Shown here: piece by piece, positions 1-7,405 of the stretch
Numbering within the stretch: position 1 is the stretch's first letter
How the letters are laid out: the number at the start of each line of letters is the position of its first letter
Virus record (IMG/VR): IMGVR_UViG_3300034418_007500
Location: 1 to 20,119 of that record
Length of the DNA stretch: 20,119 nt
Reading direction: 5' to 3' (one strand)
Source of the DNA: a virus
The notes under the pieces: generated by a model
What the model was told of the DNA's origin: nothing
Databases searched by the model: none
The model's input: the letters and a program-made list of their open reading frames with translations, nothing else
Made by a program: the position numbers and the translations under genes

Positions 1-790
1 ATTGCTCAAGGAATACACCGCCCAGGACGCCCTCGACAACTGGGAACGCTACCAGTGCTGCCGATACTCCTTGCAAGGGCTTCAGTGGATCCAACTTTCG
101 GAATGGCGAACGGCCAACGCCAAGGTAGACCGCCCGCCGCCAGGAACGCCGATCTATTGCTCGATCGACTTCTCGAAGGCGTTCGATATCACCTCCCTTT
201 GCTACGGATGGTGGATTGACGGCAAATTTCACGTCAAATGGCACCATTGGGCCATCCGCGACCCCCATGTTGAGGGCGTGAAGCGGCATTATCAGCGGTT
301 CGTCGAGAACTGGGCTCGGCACGACAACGTGACGATCTGCACGCATCGGGTGCAATATGACCTCGTAAAGCAGAAACTGGACGAGTTGCGGACGTGGGGC
401 GAGATCAAACGAATCGGGTATGACGCCCTTGGGGGCATGAAAACCGAGGTTCAGGCTTGGGGCGACATCGACGACCGCTACAACCCCGAAACTGACCTGC
501 CCATGTGGTCCATGCCACAGACCATCATGGTGATGGGGCCATCGACCTATCTTGCCGAGTCATATATCCGGCACAAGAACCTAGTTTTGGACGAAGACCT
601 AGTTGTTGAGTACGCTTTGGCGAACGTGCAACTAGAAAAGAACATAAATGGTGATAGAAGACCTTGCAAACTCAAATCTATGGGTATTATTGACCCCATA
701 GTTGCGTTTGTTATGCTTTGCGGTGTTCTAATCCGCGAGGGGGCCGAACGTCCCGGCGCATACTCTGATCTGGGGAACATCGCGTGTTAG
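1..790 (+). CDS. terL: Terminase large subunit, C-terminal part (5' end off window)
   Basis: This is the 3' part of the packaging motor gene, which couples ATP-driven DNA translocation to cleavage of concatemeric DNA. The ATPase domain lies upstream of the window, so the true start is not visible. The reading frame is open from base 2, giving 262 visible residues. Residues 13-38 follow the linker pattern of Terminase_1 proteins (an asparagine-tryptophan segment, then WIQLSEW). The stretch CSIDFSKAFDITSL (residues 53-66) matches the first acidic motif of the RNase H-like nuclease domain. KSMGIIDPIVAF near the end matches the last motif, with its metal-binding aspartate. Family assignment is firm; the resemblance is to HK97-type terminases. 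Codon use becomes A/T-richer after about base 580. The stop overlaps the GTG start of the portal gene, as expected in a head operon. Confidence 0.9.
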   Translation, partial: LLKEYTAQDALDNWERYQCCRYSLQGLQWIQLSEWRTANAKVDRPPPGTPIYCSIDFSKAFDITSLCYGWWIDGKFHVKWHHWAIRDPHVEGVKRHYQRFVENWARHDNVTICTHRVQYDLVKQKLDELRTWGEIKRIGYDALGGMKTEVQAWGDIDDRYNPETDLPMWSMPQTIMVMGPSTYLAESYIRHKNLVLDEDLVVEYALANVQLEKNINGDRRPCKLKSMGIIDPIVAFVMLCGVLIREGAERPGAYSDLGNIAC

Positions 791-2058
791 GAAAACTCGT
801 TACAGAGATCCGACGCAAGTTCTCACATACTAAGTTCGGCGGCTCCGGCCACGTTCTGCCTGACACCTGGTGGAACTGGGAGAAGCCGACTACTGCGAAC
901 GACGTAGTAGCCGATCCGTACACCGCCCTTGGGTTGTGTCCGGTTCAGCGCGCCGTTTCGGTTGTGGCTGGAGACGTTGCCCGGCTCCCGATTCAGATCC
1001 AGAAATACAACGATGGTCGATGGGAGGAGTGCGACGAGTACCCCGACCTCGACGACATCCTGAACCAGCACACCAACAAGTACTTCACCAGCCACGAATG
1101 GCGTCGTCACATGATGACGAACGCGATGGTTTGGGGAAACGCCTTCTCGCTGATCTCGCGGGTCGCTGGCGAGGTCGACGAACTGATCCCGGTCCGACCC
1201 TGGGACGTGCAGTTGCTCCCGGACGCCGATCGCGGTGGCTGGTATTACCGATCGAGCGAATACGGCGACCTCGACCCCAAGGATGTCGTCCACTGGCGAA
1301 TGCCCGCACACCAGCGGATGCTTTGGGGTGAAAGCCCCATCGTCGTCGCTCGCCGTGCGATCGAACTCGGCGCGCAGCAAGAGATCGCCGGGATGCAGGC
1401 GTTCAAGATGCCTGGTCTTGGCAAGATTGCTATCACCACAAAGGAAACGGTCGGAGCCGACGCAATCCGTGCGATGCAGGATGCGTTCAAGTACGCCCAC
1501 GGCACGGTCGAGGGAATGCTGCGTCCGATCGTGGTGCAGAACGAATCTGACGTGAAGCAGGTAGGCCAGTCGCTTACCGATCAAGACTGGATCGCTGCTC
1601 GGCGATTTACGATCAACCAGGTGTCGCAGATGTACGGGGTTCCTCCCCAGTACCTCTACAACTTGGAGAACTCGACGCAGGAGCAAACCAGTGAGATGTC
1701 ACGAGCCTACGTCGATACATGCCTCGGTTCCTATCTGGCTTCCATCCAGACCGAACTCGGTTTCAAGTTGCTACCGGGCCGGGAATCCGAGAGTCGGTAT
1801 CGGGTGTGGTTCGACACCGCGCCTCTCGTTCGCGGCACGTTTAGCGAACAGGTTACTGCGATTCAAACGGCAATTCAGTCGGGCATCATGACCCGAAACG
1901 AAGCCCGCGCGATGATGGGATATACGCCCATCGAAGGCGGGGACGAAGTTCTCATCGGTCCGAACATGCTCCCGGTGGAGCAGAACCAGGAAATGGCTAA
2001 TGGCGAAGATCGAACACCGAATGATGCCAGCGGGGACGCTGACGAAGCGGACGCTTGA
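784..2058 (+). CDS. Portal protein, HK97 family
   Basis: This 424-aa protein should form the dodecameric ring at the capsid vertex through which DNA is packaged and ejected and onto which the neck assembles. HK97-type portals are usually about 400-450 aa. Support comes from the early LCPVQRAVSVVAGDVARLP segment, a typical N-terminal portal helix, and from QVSQMYGVPPQYLYNLENS. The latter is the family's conserved VPP motif, preceding the long clip/stem helices (SEMSRAYVDTCLGSYLASIQ). The start is GTG at 784, overlapping the terL stop, with a GGGGA ribosome site at about 772-776. The C-terminal tail is polar (asparagine, glutamate, aspartate), and the last 59 bases overlap the protease gene in another frame. 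Confidence is high from motifs plus position between terminase and protease. Confidence 0.93.
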   Translation: MLGKLVTEIRRKFSHTKFGGSGHVLPDTWWNWEKPTTANDVVADPYTALGLCPVQRAVSVVAGDVARLPIQIQKYNDGRWEECDEYPDLDDILNQHTNKYFTSHEWRRHMMTNAMVWGNAFSLISRVAGEVDELIPVRPWDVQLLPDADRGGWYYRSSEYGDLDPKDVVHWRMPAHQRMLWGESPIVVARRAIELGAQQEIAGMQAFKMPGLGKIAITTKETVGADAIRAMQDAFKYAHGTVEGMLRPIVVQNESDVKQVGQSLTDQDWIAARRFTINQVSQMYGVPPQYLYNLENSTQEQTSEMSRAYVDTCLGSYLASIQTELGFKLLPGRESESRYRVWFDTAPLVRGTFSEQVTAIQTAIQSGIMTRNEARAMMGYTPIEGGDEVLIGPNMLPVEQNQEMANGEDRTPNDASGDADEADA

Positions 2059-2482
2059 GGGCATCGCGGTCCCGTACCGCAGTCTCTCCGTCATCCTTCG
2101 TGACCGCCCGCGCGCGTACCGCGAAAAGATCGAGCCTCGTGCGATGCAGATCGACGACTCGGTTTCGATGTTCATTCAGCACAATCCAGGCGGCGTACCG
2201 CTTGCACGAACAGGCGCGGGGACTCTTCGATTCGAAGAGCGAGAGAATGGACTTGGATTCGAATGCGACTTGCCGGACTGTCGGCAGGACGTGATCGAAG
2301 CACTCGAACGAGGCGACTTCGACGGATCCGTTTCAGTGGGTTTCATCGTTGCTGAGGATGGCGACACTTGGCAACACCGTCGATCAGGTCCGAGCGTCCG
2401 CACGGTGCGGGCGGCTCGGCTGGTCGAACTCAGTTTGGTGACGAGCGGCGCATACGCGTCGGCCTCGTCCCGTCTCACATAG
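2000..2482 (+). CDS. Prohead (HK97-type) maturation protease
   Basis: A 160-aa serine protease of the U35/S78 prohead protease family, which digests the scaffold (delta) domains of the capsid protein inside the procapsid before DNA packaging. The MFIQHNP motif carries the expected catalytic histidine (H61), and DGSVSVGF carries the serine (S112, with S110 as an alternative). LVELSLVTSGAY near the C-terminus is the conserved family strand, with E143 as a possible third member. The ATG at 2000 has AGGA at 1988-1991, eight bases upstream. ATGs at 2021 and 2024 are less well placed. It overlaps the portal gene by 59 bases, and its stop is fused to the capsid gene's ribosome site. It is near the short end for the family, but all core motifs are present. 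Confidence 0.9.
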   Translation: MAKIEHRMMPAGTLTKRTLEGIAVPYRSLSVILRDRPRAYREKIEPRAMQIDDSVSMFIQHNPGGVPLARTGAGTLRFEERENGLGFECDLPDCRQDVIEALERGDFDGSVSVGFIVAEDGDTWQHRRSGPSVRTVRAARLVELSLVTSGAYASASSRLT

Positions 2483-2492
2483 GAGTCCTCCA

Positions 2493-3839
2493 ATGGACGA
2501 CGCACGGAGTCTCCGCGAGCAGCGGGACGAACTCGCGGGCAAGATGAACGACATCCTGCTCCGCAACGACAGCATCGACGACGTTGAGTCGATCGAACTT
2601 CTGGAGAACGGCGAGGCTCGCCTTGCTGAACTCGACACGCAGATTCGTGGTGCCGAGGCACGCGAAAAGTTGTCCAACCTCGTGAAGAAGCCGTCCTTCG
2701 GTTTCACGCCTGGAGCGGCTACCCCCGCCCGTGAGGATCGGCGATACCGATTCGAGATCAACGGAACCGAGATTAAGATCGTTGGTGGCAACCCCGACGT
2801 TCGAGTCAACCCGCTCGGCGGTGGTTCGGATGGCTCTAATGCCACCTATACGGCTGTCGATGGCGATGGCGACCCGATCACGGGTGCGAGCATTCCGGTC
2901 GATCTGCTTGCACAGATGATCCGGAAGTTGCCGAAGTTGGCTGTTCTGCGACAGCAACTCTCTGTTCGTACCTACAGCAACGACGTGGAACTTCAGCGCG
3001 TCAACGCGAGGATTTCACTCGAAGGTGATGCGTTCACTGCCGAATCCGGCGCGTACACTCAGAAGATTGGTTCATTCGAGCGTGTGCGTGTTCGGAACTT
3101 CAAGAGTTCCGCACGCAGCAACGTCACCGAGGAATTCCTGCGTGACGCTCGCGGCAACGCGGTGCAGGAAATGCTTCTCCAGCACGCCGAAGAGCATGGC
3201 CTGTATTTCGACAACGCCTACGCGACCGGCATCGGAGACGATGATGGTCCGGAACCGGTGTTTCTGACTCCGGAACAGTGGGCAGCGGCCCAGGGTGCTT
3301 ATGCCACAGCCGCTGACACTCCTACCGCGATCTTTACTGGTGCTGCCGCTACTGCTCAGAAGGCCGAACTTGACATCAGTGTTCTAGATACCGGGTCTTC
3401 TGCGGACGCCGCTAAGATGGTGACCCAGGCTTTGACTTCTCTGCGATACGAGAAGATCCCTGCCCAGTATTGGGGCGGTCTGAAGTGGATCATGGGCCAG
3501 GACACGTTCGCGGCAATCGCAAACCTTGTGGACGGCCAGAGCCGACCGCTCTACCAGCCGTTCCTTACTTCGACAGTCGCTGAAAGCAACTACATCGGAA
3601 CCCTTCTTGGTCTTCCGGTCGCAGTCAGCAACAACCTTCCGGTCAAGCAGGCCGGAAACGTGGCTGCAATGCTCATGCACACCGAGGATTACGGCATCTT
3701 CGATCGTGTCGGATTCTCGCAACTCGTCGACCCCTACACCGACAGTGCAAACGGTGAGGTTCGATACCTCACTCGGATGCGTTCGGACGGTCGATGGCTT
3801 CGCCCCTACGCGGCGGGCCAGTTGGTCTGGATTGCCTGA
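2493..3839 (+). CDS. Major capsid protein, HK97 fold
   Basis: A 448-aa phage capsid protein. Residues 1 to about 62 are a charged helical coiled-coil segment (LREQRDELAGKMNDILLRND), typical of the N-terminal delta/scaffold domain removed by the prohead protease. A glycine- and proline-rich linker follows. The HK97 core begins at about residue 135 with IPVDLLAQMIRKLPKLAVL, followed by the E-loop and spine-helix region (NVTEEFLRDARGNAVQEMLL). The C-terminal part has the usual NNLPV and RVGFSQLVDPY elements. The start is well supported by TAGGAGTCCTCC, with the AGGAG at 2481-2485 overlapping the protease stop. A stable hairpin follows the stop. The exact protease cleavage site cannot be fixed by eye. 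Position after portal and protease makes the assignment secure. Confidence 0.93.
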   Translation: MDDARSLREQRDELAGKMNDILLRNDSIDDVESIELLENGEARLAELDTQIRGAEAREKLSNLVKKPSFGFTPGAATPAREDRRYRFEINGTEIKIVGGNPDVRVNPLGGGSDGSNATYTAVDGDGDPITGASIPVDLLAQMIRKLPKLAVLRQQLSVRTYSNDVELQRVNARISLEGDAFTAESGAYTQKIGSFERVRVRNFKSSARSNVTEEFLRDARGNAVQEMLLQHAEEHGLYFDNAYATGIGDDDGPEPVFLTPEQWAAAQGAYATAADTPTAIFTGAAATAQKAELDISVLDTGSSADAAKMVTQALTSLRYEKIPAQYWGGLKWIMGQDTFAAIANLVDGQSRPLYQPFLTSTVAESNYIGTLLGLPVAVSNNLPVKQAGNVAAMLMHTEDYGIFDRVGFSQLVDPYTDSANGEVRYLTRMRSDGRWLRPYAAGQLVWIA

Positions 3840-3862
3840 CCACTCATCTTTCTCCTTCTCCG

Positions 3863-3888
3863 CCTCCCCCACCTTCGGGTGGGGGGGG
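3863..3888 (+). promoter_or_regulatory. GC-rich hairpin with UUCG tetraloop after the capsid gene
   Basis: CCCCCACC (3866-3873) pairs perfectly with GGTGGGGG (3878-3885) around a C(UUCG)G loop, the especially stable tetraloop. A U-G wobble and two more C-G pairs can extend the stem. No T-run follows on the plus strand, so it is not a standard intrinsic terminator. It could protect the 3' end of capsid mRNA or partly attenuate downstream transcription. It overlaps an alternative GTG start (3879) of the next gene, which argues against that start. Confidence 0.6.
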
Positions 3889-3911
3889 TTGGGGAGGAGG
3901 ACGGGGATCAC

Positions 3912-4457
3912 ATGGCGCACACGCTCTCCAATCTCGGCACACACCAGTTCCAACTCTCCGAGTTCAAGGATCACATCCGCCTGGAGATCACGGACGACGA
4001 CCCCGCTGCGCAGCGATCGCTGGATGCAGCGGTGTTCGCAGTCGAGAAGTGGACCGGGCGTCTCATGCGGTCAGGGACGGTCACCCAAGAGTCGGGCTAC
4101 TACCGACCGCCGTTCCGTGCTGAGGTCGGGTCGCCGACGAACATCGGTACCATCACCGAAGTCGATGCGGCACTAGACACGACCACGGACGTAACGTCCA
4201 AGTTCTATCTGATGACCAGTGCAGGCTGGTGGTACGCGATGGTGCGTCCCGACAAGTCTTGCGAATACCGCAAGTATTACCGCTGGCAATATGCGGTCGA
4301 CACGCCGGAGATTTCGCAGGATCTCAAGTTGTGCGTGTTCGGCCTGGGCGCGAACTTCTACGAGAACCGCGAGCAGGTGCAGCAGAACATCAACCTGACC
4401 AAGTTGCCCATCGGCTACAGGTCGTTGCTGGATAACTTCCGGGACGGTGCAATGTGA
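3912..4457 (+). CDS. Head-tail connector (gp6-like adaptor)
   Basis: A 181-aa protein likely to be the adaptor ring that docks under the portal (HK97 gp6/SPP1 gp15 type). Its N-terminal helices (EFKDHIRLEITDDDPAAQRS, then AVFAVEKWTGR) follow the family pattern of a short helical bundle in which a membrane-free 'AVEKWTG' helix contacts the portal. The C-terminal segment (FYENREQVQQNINLTKLPIG, then YRSLLDNFR) is the typical connector ending. The frame stays open back to a GTG at 3879, but that codon lies inside the preceding hairpin. The ATG at 3912 has GGAGGAGGA at 3893-3901 with good spacing, so I chose it. Order and motifs agree; family confidence is good although overall similarity cannot be measured here. 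Confidence 0.8.
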   Translation: MAHTLSNLGTHQFQLSEFKDHIRLEITDDDPAAQRSLDAAVFAVEKWTGRLMRSGTVTQESGYYRPPFRAEVGSPTNIGTITEVDAALDTTTDVTSKFYLMTSAGWWYAMVRPDKSCEYRKYYRWQYAVDTPEISQDLKLCVFGLGANFYENREQVQQNINLTKLPIGYRSLLDNFRDGAM

Positions 4458-4783
4458 ATAGTGGCGGCGCACGACATCGGATTGCCGTGACGTGTAGCAC
4501 GCCCGCGACCGGCAACGTCGGTCAGTCCGACTACATCGGCGGCACGGACACCACCATCACGCGGTGGGGCCAGGTGAAGAGCATCAAGGGGAAACTCGAC
4601 GACCAAGGCATGCAGCAGATGGAGGGACGCCGGTTCTTCCAGATCAAGATGCGGTATGACTCGGGCATCGACTACGGCTGCCGCCTGACCTACAAGGGTC
4701 GGGAACTGGCGATCGAGCGGATCGAGGACGTACGCGAAGTCGAGCATGAACTGGTGATCTACGCTTTCGAGGTGGATCTCTAA
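4454..4783 (+). CDS. Head closure / head-tail joining protein
   Basis: A 109-aa protein resembling the Phage_H_T_join family (SPP1 gp16, HK97 gp7 type). These proteins form the stopper ring that seals the filled capsid and provides the tail docking surface. The visible family pattern is RRFFQIKMRYDSGIDYGCRL followed by TYKGRELAIERIEDV, a small beta-barrel sequence in which an IRY-like strand and a 'GRELAIERI' strand are diagnostic. Translation probably starts at GTG 4454, overlapping the ATGTGA end of the connector gene, with a modest GGGA site upstream. This is consistent with translational coupling. It ends in TAATG, overlapping the next gene. The N-terminal 15 residues could be shorter if another start is used. 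Confidence 0.78.
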   Translation: MNSGGARHRIAVTCSTPATGNVGQSDYIGGTDTTITRWGQVKSIKGKLDDQGMQQMEGRRFFQIKMRYDSGIDYGCRLTYKGRELAIERIEDVREVEHELVIYAFEVDL

Positions 4784-5346
4784 TGGAATACAGCGTCAAC
4801 GAAAAGCAGATCCAGCGGGATCTCCAGATGCTTATCGAGAAGGGTGGTCTGAACAAGACTTACGCTCGCATGGCTGCGAAGCGAGCGACCGAAGTGGTTG
4901 ACGATGTTGCCCGGCGTGGTTACCGCAACGGGGCGTACAAGTACGGCAGCAGCAAGACACACCTTCAGGGCAACATGCTGACGCCGGTCAACAAACCGAT
5001 TTACATTGCCCGCGAGCGATTTCGCAAGTGGGCAGGCCGACGCGGCAGCATCAAGTTCGCATCAAAGAAGCAGCGAAAAACTGATTTCTGGTTTCGCTCA
5101 ATGGTCAAGCGAGTGGCAAACGGCAGGGGCAACCCCTCGACGCTTTCTCACCTGATCGAAGATGGTGCCAGGAACGTGCGAACGGGCAAGAAGAACATGG
5201 CACACCAGATTCGCCGGGAATCATTCAGGCGTAAGCGACGGGAGGCGTTGCGGGTGCTAAACAAGGGCATCGAACTTGCCTGCGAAAACGCGACCAAGGC
5301 CACCAAGATGGGTCTGATCGACTTCCGCAGGAGGACGCAGCCATGA
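4783..5346 (+). CDS. Neck / tail completion protein, HK97 gp10-like
   Basis: A 187-aa, very basic protein in the position normally held by the HK97 gp10-like neck protein between the head closure and tail terminator genes. The N-terminus is helical (EKQIQRDLQMLIEKGG). The segment TLSHLIEDGARNVRTGKKNM (about 120-139) resembles the family's 'HLVEFGT...H' motif near the conserved C-terminal half, and it is followed by a long basic helix ending in ALRVLNKGIELACENATKA. Many lysines and arginines fit contact with DNA or the acidic connector. It starts by a TAATG overlap and ends with an overlap to the next ATG at 5343. Assignment rests on synteny plus a partial motif, so the exact family is moderately certain. 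Confidence 0.6.
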   Translation: MEYSVNEKQIQRDLQMLIEKGGLNKTYARMAAKRATEVVDDVARRGYRNGAYKYGSSKTHLQGNMLTPVNKPIYIARERFRKWAGRRGSIKFASKKQRKTDFWFRSMVKRVANGRGNPSTLSHLIEDGARNVRTGKKNMAHQIRRESFRRKRREALRVLNKGIELACENATKATKMGLIDFRRRTQP

Positions 5347-5723
5347 GCATTCCGCAGACCGCACACGATTTCCTAGTTGAAGCCGTAACGGCTGGTGACC
5401 CTGGAGTACAACAGGCTCCGGTGTCTCCGTTTGTTCGGAATCACGCGGCAGGATTTCCAGCCGTCATTTACACGTTCGAGGGCGACGATTTCTTGAACCC
5501 GATCCCGGCGGTGACCAGCCCCAGGCTCGTGCGTTACAACGCGATGGTTCTGTCTCGCACGTTGGAAGAGGCCGAGACAATCGGCCAGTTGATTGTCGTA
5601 GCAGCAAGAGCAGTCGAGTGTCCTATGCGTGTGACCTCGGTAGGCCGAGACTACGAACCCGCCTATGACGGCGAGCGTCAGGGCATCTACATCCACACGA
5701 CCTCTTTGGAGTTCTTCGCATAA
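5343..5723 (+). CDS. Tail terminator / tail completion protein candidate
   Basis: A 126-aa protein with the length, order and strand pattern of tail terminators (lambda gpU/HK97 gp10-gp11 neighbourhood, DUF3168-like). Such proteins cap the tail tube and join it to the neck. The central part reads PAVIYTFEGDDF, then RLVRYNAMVLSRTLEEAETI, then LIVVAARAV. This is the alpha/beta arrangement in which a 'v.v.v.s.tleEae.l' strand-helix unit is typical. The ATG lies in CCATGA, overlapping the previous stop. It ends in TAATG, overlapping the tail tube gene. No catalytic features are expected. The call is supported by position and pattern only. Confidence 0.6.
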   Translation: MSIPQTAHDFLVEAVTAGDPGVQQAPVSPFVRNHAAGFPAVIYTFEGDDFLNPIPAVTSPRLVRYNAMVLSRTLEEAETIGQLIVVAARAVECPMRVTSVGRDYEPAYDGERQGIYIHTTSLEFFA

Positions 5724-6184
5724 TGGCATTTCTACTCGGCAACAAACTACAAGGCGTTTTTGTTTCTGGTGCAACGTCTCCAGTCACAACAACTTTTGCA
5801 ATCACCGGATTCAGCCACAATGGTGGCGATCGACCAGAGATTGACATCACCACCGGGGCGTCACCTAGGCGTGAAGTTCTTCCTGGGCTTGCCAGCCCTG
5901 AAGAGATGACGCTTTCAGTCAAATATGAAGTCCAGGCTGCTGGAACAGACCCCGCAGTGGATCCTGCTGTTGATGTTGGGGTAGACCTTCGTGCGGCACT
6001 AGAAGAATGCGCTTACGGAACACTGCTTATCAAACTAAATGCAAGTTCAGATTGCGGCAGTGCAAGAATCTACCTAAACAATGGAAGCGATTTGACTGCA
6101 AATGTTGACGCCGTGTCTTGGAATTTCTCGACTGAACTGGACGGGATCATGGAAGGCGAAGTCACTTTCCGGGTGCGACACTGA
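5723..6184 (+). CDS. Major tail protein (tail tube subunit)
   Basis: A 153-aa tail tube protein candidate that should polymerise as hexameric rings around the tape measure. The motif DITTGASPRREVLPGL (about 41-56) is the hallmark 'iTt.ds..re.ipGl' turn of phage tail tube proteins. It is followed by a beta-rich segment and a C-terminal WNFSTELDGIMEGEVTFRVR, typical of the last tube strands. No C-terminal Ig-like domain is present, so this is a minimal tube protein. It sits directly before the chaperone pair, as in most siphoviruses. Codon use is less G/C-biased than in the capsid genes. The start ATG overlaps the previous stop (TAATG), and the stop overlaps the next start. Confidence 0.8.
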   Translation: MAFLLGNKLQGVFVSGATSPVTTTFAITGFSHNGGDRPEIDITTGASPRREVLPGLASPEEMTLSVKYEVQAAGTDPAVDPAVDVGVDLRAALEECAYGTLLIKLNASSDCGSARIYLNNGSDLTANVDAVSWNFSTELDGIMEGEVTFRVRH

Positions 6185-6417
6185 TGTTTGAACCTAAGAA
6201 GGAAACGCACATTGTTCGAGGACAAGAGATCACCATCCGCGAGTTGGAGGCGGATGTTCTCTCGAACCTGGACGAAGCAATGTCGGCGGCAGTCGCCGCT
6301 TCGCTTGTGCCGGAAAGAACGCAGGCCGAGGTGGCCCAGTGGCCCGCTCAGGTTGTCACTGAGATCTTTGGGTTGATCTCGACGCTGAACGGGTGGGACA
6401 CCGAGGGAAAAGGCTAG
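6184..6417 (+). CDS. Tail assembly chaperone, short form (gpG-like)
   Basis: A 77-aa protein in the gpG position, between the tail tube and tape measure genes. Such chaperones coat the tape measure during tail assembly and are absent from the virion. The N-terminus (HIVRGQEITIRELEADVL) resembles small chaperones of this type. The product matters mainly because its last codons, GGA AAA GGC TAG, lie in a slippery site that allows the longer form to be made. The ATG at 6184 overlaps the tail protein stop (CTGATG). Family identity is by position and by the frameshift arrangement, not by strong sequence motifs. Confidence 0.75.
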   Translation: MFEPKKETHIVRGQEITIRELEADVLSNLDEAMSAAVAASLVPERTQAEVAQWPAQVVTEIFGLISTLNGWDTEGKG

Positions 6418-6602
6418 AGCCGATCGACATGCTGATCCACCGGGTCGCATCCCAGATCGGCATGATGGCTCGGCAGGTTCGGACAGAGATGAGCAGCAGC
6501 GAGTTGTTGGACTGGGCTGAATACTTCCGCCGCGAGGCGGGCGAGCAGACCGAAGAAGAGATCGCGGCAGCGATACGAGGTGCATTCAAATGGCGAACGT
6601 AG
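6184..6602 (+). CDS. Tail assembly chaperone, -1 frameshift long form (gpGT-like)
   Basis: This is the predicted fusion made when ribosomes slip by -1 at GGGAAAA (6405-6411). It reads 6184-6411, then 6411-6602, giving about 139 aa: 76 residues of the short form ending at lysine, then 63 residues beginning RLEPIDML. The downstream frame runs from about 6393 and has no well-placed start of its own, which favours production by frameshifting. The second part is helical and acidic (SSSELLDWAEYFRREAGEQT, then EEEIAAAI), like gpT domains that bind the tape measure or recruit tail tube subunits. Its stop overlaps the tape-measure start. Confidence is high for the arrangement and moderate for efficiency of slippage, which cannot be judged from sequence. 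Confidence 0.8.
6405..6461 (+). promoter_or_regulatory. Programmed -1 ribosomal frameshift signal
   Basis: The heptamer G GGA AAA (6405-6411) sits in the zero frame as X XXY YYZ, so both tRNAs can re-pair after a -1 slip. Seven bases later GCCGATC (6419-6425) can pair with GATCGGC (6455-6461) across a 29-base loop, giving a stimulatory stem at suitable spacing. The zero-frame stop TAG is at 6415-6417. Confidence 0.82.
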
Positions 6603-7405
6603 GCAATCTCTTCATCAACGTGACGGGGAACACGAAGGGCTTGACCAAAGCCCTGAGTTCTGCCAAGACCAAACTGGCGACGTTTGACAAGCAGGTCGGC
6701 AGGCCACGCGGCGACTTCATGCGTCGAGCGCGTGGTCGCTTTACGTCTGCGATGAACGAGCGACGAAGGTTTGAACAGGGCATGGCAACAATGAAACAAA
6801 TGGCCCTTGGTCACGGCATGGCATCGCCGGTCTCAGAGGGACAAGAAGCACTAATGCGAAGCCGCCTCGGCAGGAAAGAAAAGGGAGCGAGGCAGGCGTA
6901 TCGCCAGGCACAACGCGAGCAGGTCATGGGCGGGAGGACGGCTAGAACTCGCATGATTACCGCTGGGGTTCTTGGAGTTCTCGGCCTGACTGTTGGCGGC
7001 GTCTCGATGATGGCACGCAAGGCAATGTCTCAAATTCAATCGGCAAAAATTGGAGTCGAGAAATTCAGGTACATCGGTCCGCAAGGCAAGCGAATTATCA
7101 AGGCCGAGATGGACATGCTGGCGAACTCTATTTCGTCAGCGCGAAGCCCAGAAGTGTCTGAAGCCCTTGCTCAAAAAGCAGAAGCAAAACTTGCGGCCCA
7201 AGTCGAATCTAATGCTGGCGGGGGGACAGTTATGTATGTCACACTTGAGGAATACATGGAGCGAATGGGCCAGGTGTTTACCAACTCAATTTCAGGACTG
7301 TTTAACAATCCCGCCGCGGGTCTTACGGCAATCGTCACCGGCAATCCGACTTTAAACACTGCGTTGAATGTCGCAAACAACACCCAAGGAGCAAGCAATC
7401 CATGA
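6590..7405 (+). CDS. Tape-measure protein candidate (unusually short)
   Basis: A 271-aa protein directly after the chaperone pair, which is the tape-measure position. The N-terminus (NLFINVTGNTKGLTKALSSA, residues 6-25) is the usual tape-measure opening, 'l.v.v.gnt.gl.kal..a...l..f.k'. Residues 40-120 are basic and helical. A hydrophobic segment (about 123-141, ITAGVLGVLGLTVGGVSMMA) could be the membrane-inserting part used during DNA ejection. A further helical region (about 165-200) follows. Tape-measure length sets tail length, at roughly 0.15 nm per residue in known siphoviruses, so this would give a tail of about 40 nm. Most tape measures are far longer. It might instead be one of several tape-measure parts, but no other candidate lies nearby. 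The ATG at 6590 overlaps the chaperone stop. Confidence 0.6.
   Translation: MANVGNLFINVTGNTKGLTKALSSAKTKLATFDKQVGRPRGDFMRRARGRFTSAMNERRRFEQGMATMKQMALGHGMASPVSEGQEALMRSRLGRKEKGARQAYRQAQREQVMGGRTARTRMITAGVLGVLGLTVGGVSMMARKAMSQIQSAKIGVEKFRYIGPQGKRIIKAEMDMLANSISSARSPEVSEALAQKAEAKLAAQVESNAGGGTVMYVTLEEYMERMGQVFTNSISGLFNNPAAGLTAIVTGNPTLNTALNVANNTQGASNP

Noticed and set aside
823-1686. Long minus-strand frame (287 aa) across the portal gene
   Set aside because: It is antisense to a firmly identified portal gene, has no family motif or ribosome site, and reflects codon bias at the complementary positions.
3866-3888. Hairpin after the capsid gene as a full terminator
   Set aside because: No T-run follows and essential neck and tail genes lie immediately downstream without another visible promoter.
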